From NCBI GenBank assembly GCA_025201865.1, contig MU603095.1:1-18285 (forward strand): a DNA stretch of 18,285 bases, in the 5' to 3' direction. The position numbers and the translations under genes were made by a program. The notes under the pieces were generated by a model, which saw only the letters and a list, made by a program, of their open reading frames with translations, ran no database searches and had not been told where the DNA came from. The stretch's first letter is position 1. Every line of letters begins with the position of its first letter. This document shows, one piece after another, positions 8,198-18,136 of this stretch. This DNA is from Ramicandelaber brevisporus. Lineage: Eukaryota; Kickxellomycota; Ramicandelaberales; Ramicandelaberaceae.

Positions 8198-10928
8198 ATG
8201 CAAGATATGGTGAGCGTCGATCGTCGCGATATTTTAACGTATTCTGCTGCCGCACAACCTGGCGCCACCACAACCACCACCACAACCACCACCACAACCA
8301 CTACAGCAACAATGTCAACAGCCTTTGAGGCAGCACAACCACCACTATCACTTTCCTCAACTGCTATCGCATCATCAGCAACATCCACGGGTGGTCATCG
8401 AATTTCATCAGTGGCTGCACAAACCGGCACCAACAAAGGCAATATCAACAACAACTGCAGTGGTAGCATTGGTGTGAGCTGTGGAATGTCGGTCAATGGT
8501 GAGCAGCCAGATGCCATTTATAGTAACAACTACAATAACAATAGCAACAATAGCAGTAATAGTAGTCGTAATTCTAGCAGCACAGTCAGTCCTTCATCAT
8601 CCCCTGGGAACTCATTTGTGACTGCTCAGGCTTTATCTGGCAAACCACAACACCAGCAGCAGCACCAACAACAGCAACAACAACAACAGCAGCAAGCCGC
8701 AGGCATCTTCTCACCACTGTTATCTTTGTCAATCTCCGGTGGCGGTGCATCCCCTCCAGAATCAACTCAGAAGCAACAACATCAAAAGCATCATCAGCAA
8801 CAGCAGCAGCACCAGCAATCTCGTATGCCATCACTTCCTGGCTACTCTTCTCCACGGTTTGCTGCTGCTGCTGTTGCGACCGCTGCAGCCAGTGGTCCTG
8901 GTCAACTACCGTTCCCAATCAAGACTGAGAATGTACCAGCCACTCAAGCAACTGGTGCAATGCCCATGGCTCCCAAAACTGATGTTCCATCTCCACCATC
9001 ATCTGCCACTTCTGCCACTTCTGCCGCTCTTCCGGATGTGTCCGGGTCTGCATCGTTCTCGTCCGCTGTGATGCCTCCGTACATCTCGTCAACTCCACCA
9101 GACAGCTCTACTTCTGGCTCGTGCGATAATGTCAAGTCCAATGGCTGTTTCCGTTCAGAGTCGCAGGTATCAACTCACAACGGACCCATCGATAGCATTC
9201 CAGCGTTGCCCATTGTGACAATTCCAGCGCGGCCAATGATGGCTTCAACTGCTATGCAGCAGCAACCCTCCCTTGGTCGTCCAGCTGCGAGCTGCAACGC
9301 ATCTCCAGCCCTCTCTGGTGTCCTCCCAACGCACCCTAGCATGATCCAACCTTTGGCGCGGCATTCCATCATGCATGTGCCTCAGCAACCGATGTTTCCA
9401 ATGGGTGGCAGTGGGCAAGTTGTTCTCCAATCTGGCCGTCGCAGTGTCCATGTTCCTGGTCATGGCTACGGCAGTGCAGCGATGATGAGTGGCGGTCCAG
9501 CTGTGTCTCCAATGCGCGGCGTTGGTCCAGGACATGGTATGCGCCGTTCCACATTCTCCGTCCATACAACCGCTTCTCAGCCATATCGTGTGCCACAGTT
9601 GATTCCATCTGTATCATCTGGTAATCTCGCTGCGCAACAAGGCCATCCAGCTCATGCTCACACAGCAATGCCTCCGATGCCTCCGATGCCACCGCCAAGA
9701 GTTGGCTCTCAGACAATGCTTGGCCAAATCACTCCCTCTACTAGCATTGCTGGCCAAGAGTCAATGTCACCGCCCTCTGTCATGGCAACTCCAAAGCGCA
9801 ACTCTCAAGTCAAACAGCAGCAGCAACAGCAGCAGCATCCACCTTCATCAATACCCGAGCAACAGCAGCAACAGCAACAATCACTTCCTGAGACTCCCGC
9901 CATGCTGACTCCTCCGTCAATGCGCAAGCGCCGTCGTCCACCATGTTCCTATGCATCGTTGATTGCTCAGGCTATCCTCTCATCTGAGCCACAGCGCCTG
10001 ACACTTCAGGAGATTTACAACTGGCTCAGTCATCAGTATCCCAATCTGACTCAAGGCTCTGATGCCGGCTGGAAGAACACTGTGCGTCACAACCTGTCCC
10101 TCAATGGATTCTTTTGCCGCACTGCTCGAAATGATTGGGATGAACAACGCCAGCAGCAGCAACAACAACAACAACAACAGCCCATGAACAACAGTGGCGG
10201 AGGAGGTGGCAATGTTGGTAATCGAGGCAAAGGTGGATACTGGACTGTCGATGCAACCAAGATGGATCCGGTCATTCTCAAGAGTGTTGCTCAAGGATTG
10301 GCACAGCTGCCACAGCCAATGCCAAATGCACAATCATCGGTGCAGGTGCTCAATGCGCTGATTGTTACTGCTTTGATTAATGAGGGCAGTGATGATGATG
10401 CGGACCCTAGTGGTGCATCGATTAGCACCGGCGGTGGTCTCGCTTCGTCTCCATTCACTGGATCGGAATCTATGCCTGCAGCTGCAGCAACTGTTGCTTC
10501 ATCAATGAACATGACACCGCTCAAACATCGCACAGTTGGTCCTTCAGCTCCCGGCAGCCAGTCCATTCCACGTCGGATCTCAGAAGCATCAATGCTGACA
10601 TCGGCCCAGCCTGGCTCGCCTTTGTTTGCCAAATTGCAGCAGCATCAGCATCAGTCTCAACAAGCACGTCGACCAACAGCAGCGGCACCAGCAGCACCAG
10701 CATTAATCAATGGTGGTCCATATTCATCACCACCGATGGCAACAGTCCAGTTTAATGACCAAAAGGCACACCAGCCAACACATCGCCAGAATGTAGTTTC
10801 ATTCCCTGGCTACAGTGTTCCTCCTCCGCAGCCATCGCATCCATCCGGTCATCCTGCGCTGTATCCAAGACCGCAGCAGTATTCTGGTGCACCAGGCTTT
10901 GCTCCTCACCAACAAGCCCAGCAACAGC

Positions 10929-10974
<46 letters not shown>

Positions 10975-11881
10975 TAACTATGCCAGTAGAGTCGGCACTT
11001 CTGTCACAATGCCATCATATGCACCCATGGATTCACGCCAGCTGCCTCAGCCAATCCATCGTCACGCTGCCAGCTTTGACGCCTCTCACTTGATGCCTGG
11101 CGGCCCTCATCCACAAGGACAGCTGCATCCACAGCTGCACCCACAGCTACAAAACAGTGTTTACCCGCGCCATTATCCAGCACATCATCTGCACTATCAA
11201 AACCAACAGTTGCCGCCTCAGCACCCTGGCTACCGTGTCTCAGTTGCTGTTGAGCAGAATGTGCCATTCCCACGATTGCCAATTGATTCCAAGGATGAGC
11301 ACAAAGCTTCAACTGGAACAGTAACAACAATTGCAACATCATCGGCATCGTCGCTGTCGTCGTCGTCTTCTTCTTTATCGTCTTCAACTGCTACTACTGC
11401 TGCTACTGCTGCTGCTACTGCTGCTGCTTCTGGCTCGCACTCGCCTACTAACCGCTCGGTTTCTGCTGGCAATCCTGCTCAATCAGTTCGCCCGCGTGTC
11501 AGTCTGCCAACGCCAGTTCCAGATGCTGTCCGTTTGAGCAAAGCTGAACCAGCGCCTAACAACACTACCGATGCCCGTGTTGCCATGCTGCCCCGACTGT
11601 CCATCTCGCAGCTGATCAAGGCAGCCAGTTCAGTTGATGACAGCGCAGTTGCATCGCCATCGGACCACGCCTCTGCCACAGCGACCGTCGATTTGGTATC
11701 TCTTGCAACCTCGCCAGCCAACGGAAGCTGCGATGGACTACCGAGTATCAGCCAGTCATCCAGCACTCCCGCATCAAGCCTGAGTCTACGATCATCGCCA
11801 CCTCAACATCAAGCGTCTTCAACGGGATTGCACGCATTGCCTGCCCCGCATCCAGCACCAATTGCCGAAGTTTGCTCCTAA
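8198..11881 (+). CDS. Large forkhead (winged-helix) transcription factor
   Basis: A nuclear DNA-binding regulator of 1227 residues. The forkhead domain begins at basic residues 576-580 (RKRRR) and PPCSYASLIAQAI (581-593). It continues through RLTLQEIYNWL (600-610) to the recognition helix WKNTVRHNLSLN (625-636), and ends with GKGGYWTVD (677-685). Between residue 645 and G677 lies an insertion containing ten Gln and a Gly/Asn-rich stretch, at the position of a wing loop. The rest is low complexity: poly-Thr (24-36), Asn/Ser runs near 110-125, several poly-Gln tracts including one of about 14 at 912-925, and Pro/Ser-rich stretches. I see no FHA domain, so it is not a clear Fkh1/2 or Fhl1 orthologue, and the subfamily is not assigned. 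An in-frame TAG at 8141-8143 limits the start. ATG 8207, with G at -3, is an alternative three codons in. Confidence 0.9.
8267..8305 (+). repeat. ACC/ACA trinucleotide repeat encoding poly-Thr
   Basis: Thirteen successive Thr codons (residues 24-36 of the forkhead protein) alternate mainly ACC with interspersed ACA and ACT. The synonymous interruptions suggest it is more stable than a pure repeat. Confidence 0.9.
10934..10972 (+). repeat. Pure CAG repeat (13 units) encoding poly-Gln
   Basis: Thirteen uninterrupted CAG codons follow one CAA in the forkhead ORF (about residues 912-925). Most other Gln tracts here mix CAA and CAG. An uninterrupted run is the type most prone to slippage, so length variation between strains is likely. 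Confidence 0.95.
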
Positions 11882-12184
11882 TTATACACTTTTCATATAT
11901 AACTATAGCTATCATCTTTCATCTTTCATCTTTTATTCTGTTTATCTTCTTCTTTTTGTTTGTTTGCTCTCAATCTATTACATTAATGTCAACCATATAA
12001 ACTAACTTACTATCATAATCTGATTCACTCGATACTTCAAGTGTCAGTTTGACCTTGAGTTTTTTTTAATGATTATTTTTGGACCAACTTCACGGATGTT
12101 GCCGGGGAGTCCGACTTGCGAGGTTTGACTTTCCGTGCATCTCTATCATCACCTGAGAAAAATATATACTCTCGCTTAAGATCT
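11882..12184. other. Forkhead 3' flank and fumarase upstream region
   Basis: The first part is AT-rich with three tandem CATCTTT units (11913-11933) and would hold the forkhead 3' UTR. The part near 12060-12184 should hold the fumarase promoter. It includes a T run at about 12060 and TATATA at 12163-12168. The latter lies only about 17 bases before the first ATG, close for a TATA box serving that start. No extra gene is visible. Confidence 0.5.
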
Positions 12185-14025
12185 ATGCTGTCGTCGTCTG
12201 CTGCCACTCTTCACCGCGCCACGGTCATCGCCACGGTATGTTGTTTATACAGCGAGCAGCCTCAGCTAGTCCGGATAAGTCATTACAGACGGTCATATCC
12301 CTTCGGACTGATATCACCTGACCAGCCGAGTCAAACGCGAACATTTTCCACCCTCTTTTCTTTCTCTTTCTCTTTTTTCTTCTCTTTTTTTTGGGTTTAG
12401 TATCTGGCCAGTTTTGTGGACTGACTTTTGCTTTCATCTTCCTTGTTCCTTCTTCTGGTTGTGTGTCTTGTTGTCATCGTGTTTGTTGTGTGTGCGCGCT
12501 GCCTGCCTCCTTTACTCGTCCCGTTCTTTCGTTGAGGGTGAACATTCTTATCGTTTTTCCTTGCCCTTTACCCTTTGTTTTTCGTGTTTTGTAGAGCCGC
12601 CGTGCCTTTTCCTCTTCAGTTAGAGCCATGAACAGCGGTTATCGTACCGAGCGTGACACTTTTGGCGACCTTCAGGTCCCATCTGACCGTTACTGGGGTG
12701 CGCAGACACAGCGCTCGCTCCAGAACTTCAAGATTGGCGGTCCAACCGAGCGCATGCCCGAGCCAATTGTCCGCGCATTCGGCGTTGTCAAGCGCTCTGC
12801 GGCTGTTGTCAACATGACCTATGGTCTGGATAAGACTGTCGGCGAGGCCATTGTCAAGGCTGCTGACGAGGTTGTTGCCGGAAAGCTCAGCGAGCACTTC
12901 CCACTGGTTGTGTGGCAGACTGGCTCTGGCACTCAATCGAACATGAACGCCAACGAAGTCATTTCGAACCGTGCCATCGAGTCTCTCGGCGGCGAGCTGG
13001 GCAGCAAGAAGCCAGTCCATCCAAACGACCACGTCAACATGAGCCAGTCGTCCAACGACACCTTCCCAACCGTCATGCACGTTGCTGCCGTTACGGAGAT
13101 CCACCAGCGTCTGCTGCCATCTTTGACTCAGCTGCGCGACTCGCTGGCTGCCAAGGCCAAGGAGTTTGACCACATCATCAAGATTGGCCGCACTCACTTG
13201 CAGGATGCCACTCCACTTACCCTGGGCCAGGAGTTCGGCGGCTATGCCACCCAGCTTACCTACGGCATTTCCCGCGTTCAGGACACCCTCCCGCGTCTGT
13301 ACCAGCTCGCCCAGGGTGGCACTGCTGTCGGCACTGGCTTGAACACCCGCAAGGGCTTTGACGTCGCCGTTGCTGCCGAGATTGCTCGCGTCACTGGCCT
13401 GCCATTCCGCACCGCCGAGAACAAGTTTGAGGCTCTTGCCGCCCACGACGCCATTGTCGAGGCCAGCGGAGCTCTCAACACTCTCGCCGCATCTCTGATG
13501 AAGATTGCCAACGACATCCGTCTGCTTGGCTCTGGACCACGCTGCGGTCTTGGCGAGCTGTCTCTGCCAGAGAACGAGCCTGGCTCGTCCATCATGCCCG
13601 GCAAGGTCAACCCAACTCAGTGCGAGGCCATGACCATGGTGTGCGCTCAGATCATGGGCAACCACGTCGCCGTCACTGTCGCCGGCTCCAACGGCCACTT
13701 TGAGCTGAACGTGTTCAAGCCAGTCATGATTCGCAACCTGCTGCACTCGATCCGCCTGATTGCCGACGCTTCTGTCAGCTTCTCTACCAACTGCGTTGAT
13801 GGCATTGTGGCCAACGAGAAGCGCATCAACACCATCATGAACGAGTCCCTCATGCTGGTCACAGCCCTGAACCCACACATTGGCTATGACAACGCCGCCA
13901 AGTGTGCCAAGAAGGCCCACAAGGAGGGCACCACTCTCGAGGAGGCTGCCATTGCCCTGGGTGTTCTTACCAAGGAGCAGTTTGCCGAATGGGTCCGTCC
14001 AGAGAAGATGATCGGTCCAAAATAA
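12185..14025 (+). CDS. FUM1: Fumarate hydratase, class II, with mitochondrial presequence (two exons: 12185-12235, 12595-14025)
   Basis: This homotetrameric enzyme interconverts fumarate and L-malate in the TCA cycle; a cytosolic pool also exists in fungi. The gene reads as two exons joined in phase 0. Exon 1 encodes [17 protein letters not shown]. Exon 2 adds [11 protein letters not shown] before the methionine at 12628. Together they make a basic, Ser-rich, acid-free presequence of 28 residues, and the full precursor has 493. Numbered from M at 12628 (465 residues), the protein aligns over its length with FumC-type enzymes. It has WGAQTQRSL near the N-terminus, [12 protein letters not shown], the [13 protein letters not shown] region with His190, and the family signature [11 protein letters not shown] (319-329), whose loop serine is catalytic in the family. 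ATG 12628 has G at -3 and could start a cytosolic form. Codon choice is strongly biased toward C- or G-ending codons, suggesting high expression. The enzyme call is firm; exon 1 is inferred from splice signals and presequence quality. Confidence 0.93.
12236..12594 (+). other. Predicted fumarase intron (359 bases)
   Basis: The intron starts with the strong donor GTATGT and ends with TTTTGTAG. It joins codons in phase 0 and fuses two halves of a mitochondrial presequence. It contains a dense CT tract at about 12352-12390. No single branch site is obvious; candidates are CTGAC near 12419 and TGAAC near 12539. The CT-rich composition, like that before other genes here, would suit an internal promoter for a short transcript starting before ATG 12628. 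Confidence 0.75.
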
Positions 14026-14309
14026 ACAGTTAGTAAAAAACAACTTGTTGGTATTATACCGCTTTTGAAGCCAATGTCTGTAGAATGCATCGTGACTGAA
14101 GGTTGTCGGTACAATACAAAAACGTGGATGTGAGTAACTCATACAATACGAAAAATGCAAAGATGCGTGGCAGCAGTCGAAGATTACGCAAAGGGGGATA
14201 AACCCGGCTGGGGAAAAAAAGTTTCATGGATATCGCTGGCTATCACGGAGAGACACGACTTGCTTTTGGCGAGCAACTTCTCTGAACTGACACGTTACTT
14301 TTCATAAAG
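14026..14309. other. FUM1 to SEC24 intergenic region
   Basis: These 284 bases separate two genes on the same strand. They contain a repeated ACAATAC motif (about 14112 and 14143), a G-rich then A-rich patch at about 14193-14220, and no recognisable gene. They should hold the fumarase 3' UTR and the SEC24 promoter. Unlike the forkhead leader, the stretch is not markedly pyrimidine-rich. Confidence 0.5.
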
Positions 14310-17300
14310 ATGTCTTACGCGGGACAACCGTTCAATCCGGCTGATCACCAGCAGCAGCAGGTGCAACAAGCGCAGCAGGCGCGTCCATTGCGTCCGCAGA
14401 TGCGTCCAGCTCCATCAGCGATGCAGCAACAGCAGCAGCAGTATCAGCAAGGTCCACCGCGTCCTGGTGGGTTTGCTCCAACAATGCCACACCGCACCAT
14501 GTCGACGGCTGGCGTTGCTGGCTCTCCTCGTCCAATGCCACCGGGCGGCGCGTTCCAGTCGCGTCCTGGATTCTCACCACTGCAAGGCAGCGTTGGTCGT
14601 CCACAGATGGCTCCAGGATCTACCCAGAACCAGCAGCAACAGCAGCAGGCAGTCGTACGTGGCAGTCCGCTTGCTCCACAGCCGACTGGTTCACCTCTTG
14701 TGCGTCCTGTCCAGTCGCCTCTGCATCAGCAGCAGCATCAGCAGCAGCAACAGCAGTATGGAGCCCCCAGACCATTGCCTAGCAGCCAGCCAACGCCACC
14801 GCCTCATGCTCAAATTGGTGCTTCTCCATCCCCACGTCCACCTCAGTTTGCGCCACGTCCAGGTATGAGCTCGAGTCCAGCTCCAGGCGCCTCTCCTCGG
14901 ACAGGCCCAACCGCTGTATCTCCGCAACAACAGCCACAGCAGTATCAGCAGCAACCTCCGGCTGGATTCCGTCCACCTGGCGCACCTGGATTTGCGTCTG
15001 GTCCCGATGGCCCGCGCTCTAGATACTTTTCGGATGTATCTCATCGTCCCCAGATGCCGCCTGGCGGGTCGCCTGTGGTGAATGGCAGCTTGCGTCCTCC
15101 AGTGACGGGCGGTCCTCAGCAGCCTATCCAGAGCAGATTTGGGCCAATTCCACCGCGTCCTGGCATGATCCCAGGTGCTCGTCCGATGCCACCTGGTGCG
15201 TCGCCGTCTCCCTCGCCGTCTCCATCTCCAGCCGTTACTCCCAGTGTCGATCCTAACGCAGCCTCTGCGGCTGCCCCGATGGCACGCTCGGAGACTATGC
15301 ACATGGGCGGAGGAGCCGCTGCAGCCAGAAGACGCATGATGTATCCTGGCTATGCTCAGGCTGCATACGAGCGCGGCACTGATGCTGCATCCACCGCCGC
15401 GATTGCTGCGTCTCGTGGCATGGCTGGATCTCCATCCCCTGCCCCGCCATCACAGCAGCAGCAGCACCAGCCAGCGTCTTCGAGTGCAGCTCAGTCGCCG
15501 GGAGAGTTCTTTATTCCTGGAGAGACTCCGTCTACAGCAGCGACCGCATCGATGACTCCCGCTGACAATGTATCGCCACTGCAGGCAGGTGTCAGCTCGT
15601 CTATGGGCAGCGTCGCCATGGCCCCTTCGGCCACTATGCCTGTGAGTTCGCTTGCATCGCAAATGGGACAGATGAGTATTGGCCAGCCTTCGTCTGCTGT
15701 TTCTGCTACGTCAGTGAGCGCATTACATGGTGCACCACCCATTGCAGAGATGACAGAACCAGCACCAGCCATTATTCTACCACCAAACAGCTGCGTTGGA
15801 AGTAAGGGAGTAGTTACGTGTCCGTCAGAGTATATGCGCTGTACAATGAATGTGTTACCAGATAGCGATAAACTGTGCAAAAAGACTGGAGTACCGTTTG
15901 GAGTGATTATGACGCCGTATCGTACAGCCAGCTCAACAGAGGAGCCAATTCCAGTGTCTCATCAGATTATCCGCTGTAGAAAATGCCGTACTTATTTGAA
16001 TCCATATATCAAGTATGTGGATGGAGGCAGAAAATGGAGATGCAACATGTGCAATCTAAACAATGATTTGCCTCGAGACTTTGAGTATGATAGAGTCACT
16101 CAGCAGCCACTTGATAGATACTCTCGTCCCGAGTGCAACAACTGTGTGGTTGAGTTTATAGCTCCATCGGAATACTTAGTGCGTGCACCAACTCCACCAG
16201 TTTATTTGTTTGTGATTGACTCTTCGTTTGCGTCGATTTCATCTGGGCTGATTGAATACGCAGCACGTGCAATCAAAGAGTCGCTTGATGTCATTCCCAA
16301 CAGCGATGGAAGAACGTGCGTTGGATTCATTACAGTTGATGCATCTCTTCATTTCTATTACCTGAATGAGTCGTTTGATGATCCTCAGATGATTGTCGTG
16401 TCTGAACTGGATGATATCATGCTGCCTATGCCCAATGGACTGATTGTCAACCTGAATCAAAATAGAACGGTTATTGAGTCATTGCTTAACAAGCTTCCAT
16501 CGTTGTTTACTGCCAATCACTCGGTCAGCAACTCACTTGGATCAGCTTTAAATTACGCAGCAGAATTAATCAGTGGTACCGGAGGTAAAATTATAGTGCT
16601 GCAAGCCAGTTTGCCAGATAAGGGATCAGGCGCATTGAAACTACGTGACCACAGCAAGGTTATTGGAACTGCAAATGAATCAGTCTTGTTGCAGTCCGCA
16701 AATGACTTCTACAAGAACTTTGCCACAACCTGCATCAAGTCTCAAATATCAGTAGATTTAATGGCGTTTGGATCCAATGCAGCTGACCTGGCTACTCTGA
16801 GTGGATTGTCTAAGCACACTGGAGGCAACATTTTCCATTATCCAGATTTATCTCCAGGCAAACCGTCCATTGGCAAGAAGTTTGTCAGAGAATTAAAAGA
16901 ATATCTCAGCTACAACAATGGATCAGATGCAGTGCTGCGACTAAGAATGTCAAAAGGTATTTCATCCGCTGCCTATTATGGCCATTTCTTTTTACGCTCA
17001 ATGGATTTGCTGGCTCTGCCCTCAGTCACGCCTAATCAATCGTATGCTGTAGATTTGGAATACAGCGATAATCTGTCCGAGCAAGTTGCTTACTTGCAAT
17101 CTGCTTTACTCTATACCACAAATTCAGGTGAACGTAGAATCAGAGTCACCACGATGGCACTGCCTGTTTCCTCATCCATCTCCAATGTATTCCACAGTGT
17201 CGATCAGAAGGCTGTTGTGACTCTATTGGCAAAGAAGGCTGTGGACCGTGCTCTGACTTCCAAAATTGATGACGCCAGAGAGGCTGTGCTCTACAAGTGC

Positions 17301-18038
17301 ATTGAAATACTGGGCAATTACAAGAAGGAGGTGCTTGGCAAGACTCCAGGCAATGGTCCAGTTCAGCTGCAAGCTCCGCGTAACTTGCATCTCCTGCCTC
17401 TCCTTACTCTTGGTTTGTTGAAGCATCCGGCTCTGCGTGACAACAGCGGTGGCGGTCACCCGATTTTACCAGATTCTCGCATCTATTCAATGGCTCAGCT
17501 CACCACTCGTCCTCCCGAGATTATCCTCTCAATGTTAGCTCCTCGCATGTATGCATTGCACTCGCTGACCACGGCCGATGGTGTCCCCGATGAGAACAAT
17601 GGCGGCCGCATCTCTCTTCCGTCTCAGATCAATCCATGCAGCGAATGGCTACAGCGCAATGGTGCATTCCTCTTGGACTCTGCCGACTCCACTTTCCTCT
17701 GGGTTGGCCGCGATGCTCACCCTCAGCTGTTGCGTGATGTTCTCGGCTGTCCTGCATTTGATTCTCTCCCTGCTGATCCTCAAGAAGGTGCACTCGATTC
17801 ACTGCCGGTTCTGGAGACTGCTGCTTCACGTCAAGTTCGAGCCATTTTGGATGCATTGCGTGATGTCGATCGAAATGTATTCAAGCCAGCTATTCAGATT
17901 GTTAGAGAAGGTCAAACCTCCAACGAACCACGTGCTGCATTCATTCAGCTAATGGTTGAAGATCGAACTCAAAAGAGCCAGAGTTATATCCAGTTCCTAA
18001 CTGAAGTTCGCGAAGCTGTTAACAAGGGTAAATATTAA
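14310..18038 (+). CDS. SEC24: SEC24, cargo-binding subunit of the COPII vesicle coat
   Basis: Sec24 pairs with Sec23 on Sar1-GTP at ER exit sites and selects cargo for COPII vesicles. The protein has 1242 residues, longer than the usual 900-1000, because the first ~490 are a disordered Gln/Pro/Ser-rich tail with an SPSPSPSPSP run. Folded domains then follow in family order. The zinc finger has Cys556, Cys559, Cys578 and Cys581. The trunk (vWA-like) begins near PPVYLFVIDSS (629-639). The beta-sandwich follows from about 874, the helical domain from about 964, and the gelsolin-like domain at about 1090-1225 carries FLLDSADSTFLWVG. The start is supported by an in-frame TGA at 14283-14285 and A at -3. 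The ORF is intronless except for a possible last intron over the stop, which would end the protein one residue earlier. The Sec24 rather than Sec23 call rests on the long N-terminal tail and on sequence such as VPFGVIMTPY after the CTMNVLP segment. Confidence 0.95.
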   Translation: MSYAGQPFNPADHQQQQVQQAQQARPLRPQMRPAPSAMQQQQQQYQQGPPRPGGFAPTMPHRTMSTAGVAGSPRPMPPGGAFQSRPGFSPLQGSVGRPQMAPGSTQNQQQQQQAVVRGSPLAPQPTGSPLVRPVQSPLHQQQHQQQQQQYGAPRPLPSSQPTPPPHAQIGASPSPRPPQFAPRPGMSSSPAPGASPRTGPTAVSPQQQPQQYQQQPPAGFRPPGAPGFASGPDGPRSRYFSDVSHRPQMPPGGSPVVNGSLRPPVTGGPQQPIQSRFGPIPPRPGMIPGARPMPPGASPSPSPSPSPAVTPSVDPNAASAAAPMARSETMHMGGGAAAARRRMMYPGYAQAAYERGTDAASTAAIAASRGMAGSPSPAPPSQQQQHQPASSSAAQSPGEFFIPGETPSTAATASMTPADNVSPLQAGVSSSMGSVAMAPSATMPVSSLASQMGQMSIGQPSSAVSATSVSALHGAPPIAEMTEPAPAIILPPNSCVGSKGVVTCPSEYMRCTMNVLPDSDKLCKKTGVPFGVIMTPYRTASSTEEPIPVSHQIIRCRKCRTYLNPYIKYVDGGRKWRCNMCNLNNDLPRDFEYDRVTQQPLDRYSRPECNNCVVEFIAPSEYLVRAPTPPVYLFVIDSSFASISSGLIEYAARAIKESLDVIPNSDGRTCVGFITVDASLHFYYLNESFDDPQMIVVSELDDIMLPMPNGLIVNLNQNRTVIESLLNKLPSLFTANHSVSNSLGSALNYAAELISGTGGKIIVLQASLPDKGSGALKLRDHSKVIGTANESVLLQSANDFYKNFATTCIKSQISVDLMAFGSNAADLATLSGLSKHTGGNIFHYPDLSPGKPSIGKKFVRELKEYLSYNNGSDAVLRLRMSKGISSAAYYGHFFLRSMDLLALPSVTPNQSYAVDLEYSDNLSEQVAYLQSALLYTTNSGERRIRVTTMALPVSSSISNVFHSVDQKAVVTLLAKKAVDRALTSKIDDAREAVLYKCIEILGNYKKEVLGKTPGNGPVQLQAPRNLHLLPLLTLGLLKHPALRDNSGGGHPILPDSRIYSMAQLTTRPPEIILSMLAPRMYALHSLTTADGVPDENNGGRISLPSQINPCSEWLQRNGAFLLDSADSTFLWVGRDAHPQLLRDVLGCPAFDSLPADPQEGALDSLPVLETAASRQVRAILDALRDVDRNVFKPAIQIVREGQTSNEPRAAFIQLMVEDRTQKSQSYIQFLTEVREAVNKGKY

Positions 18039-18136
18039 ACAGCTTACAATTATTTTTATTCATCATCATCACCCTCTCACTTACTCCTTTCCTTTTATTT
18101 ACTCTCTTCATTCTATGCAAATCCACCTGTTTTCAG
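18028..18136 (+). other. Candidate terminal intron overlapping the SEC24 stop codon
   Basis: GTAAAT at 18028 and a pyrimidine-rich tract ending TGTTTTCAG at 18136 delimit a 109-base intron-like segment, with CTTAC and TTTACTC as branch candidates. Reading through gives the ending NKGKY then stop. Splicing gives NKGK then TAG at 18142-18144. Both products are almost identical, so the protein cannot decide between them. Confidence 0.4.

Noticed and set aside
12236-12400. Shorter fumarase intron ending at TTTAG near 12400
   Set aside because: Joining there reaches an in-frame TGA after seven codons, while the acceptor at 12594 completes the presequence.
12616-14160. Minus-strand open frame of 514 codons opposite fumarase
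   Set aside because: It mirrors the fumarase coding region and arises from its strong codon bias. The translation shows no recognisable domain, whereas the plus strand is a full enzyme.
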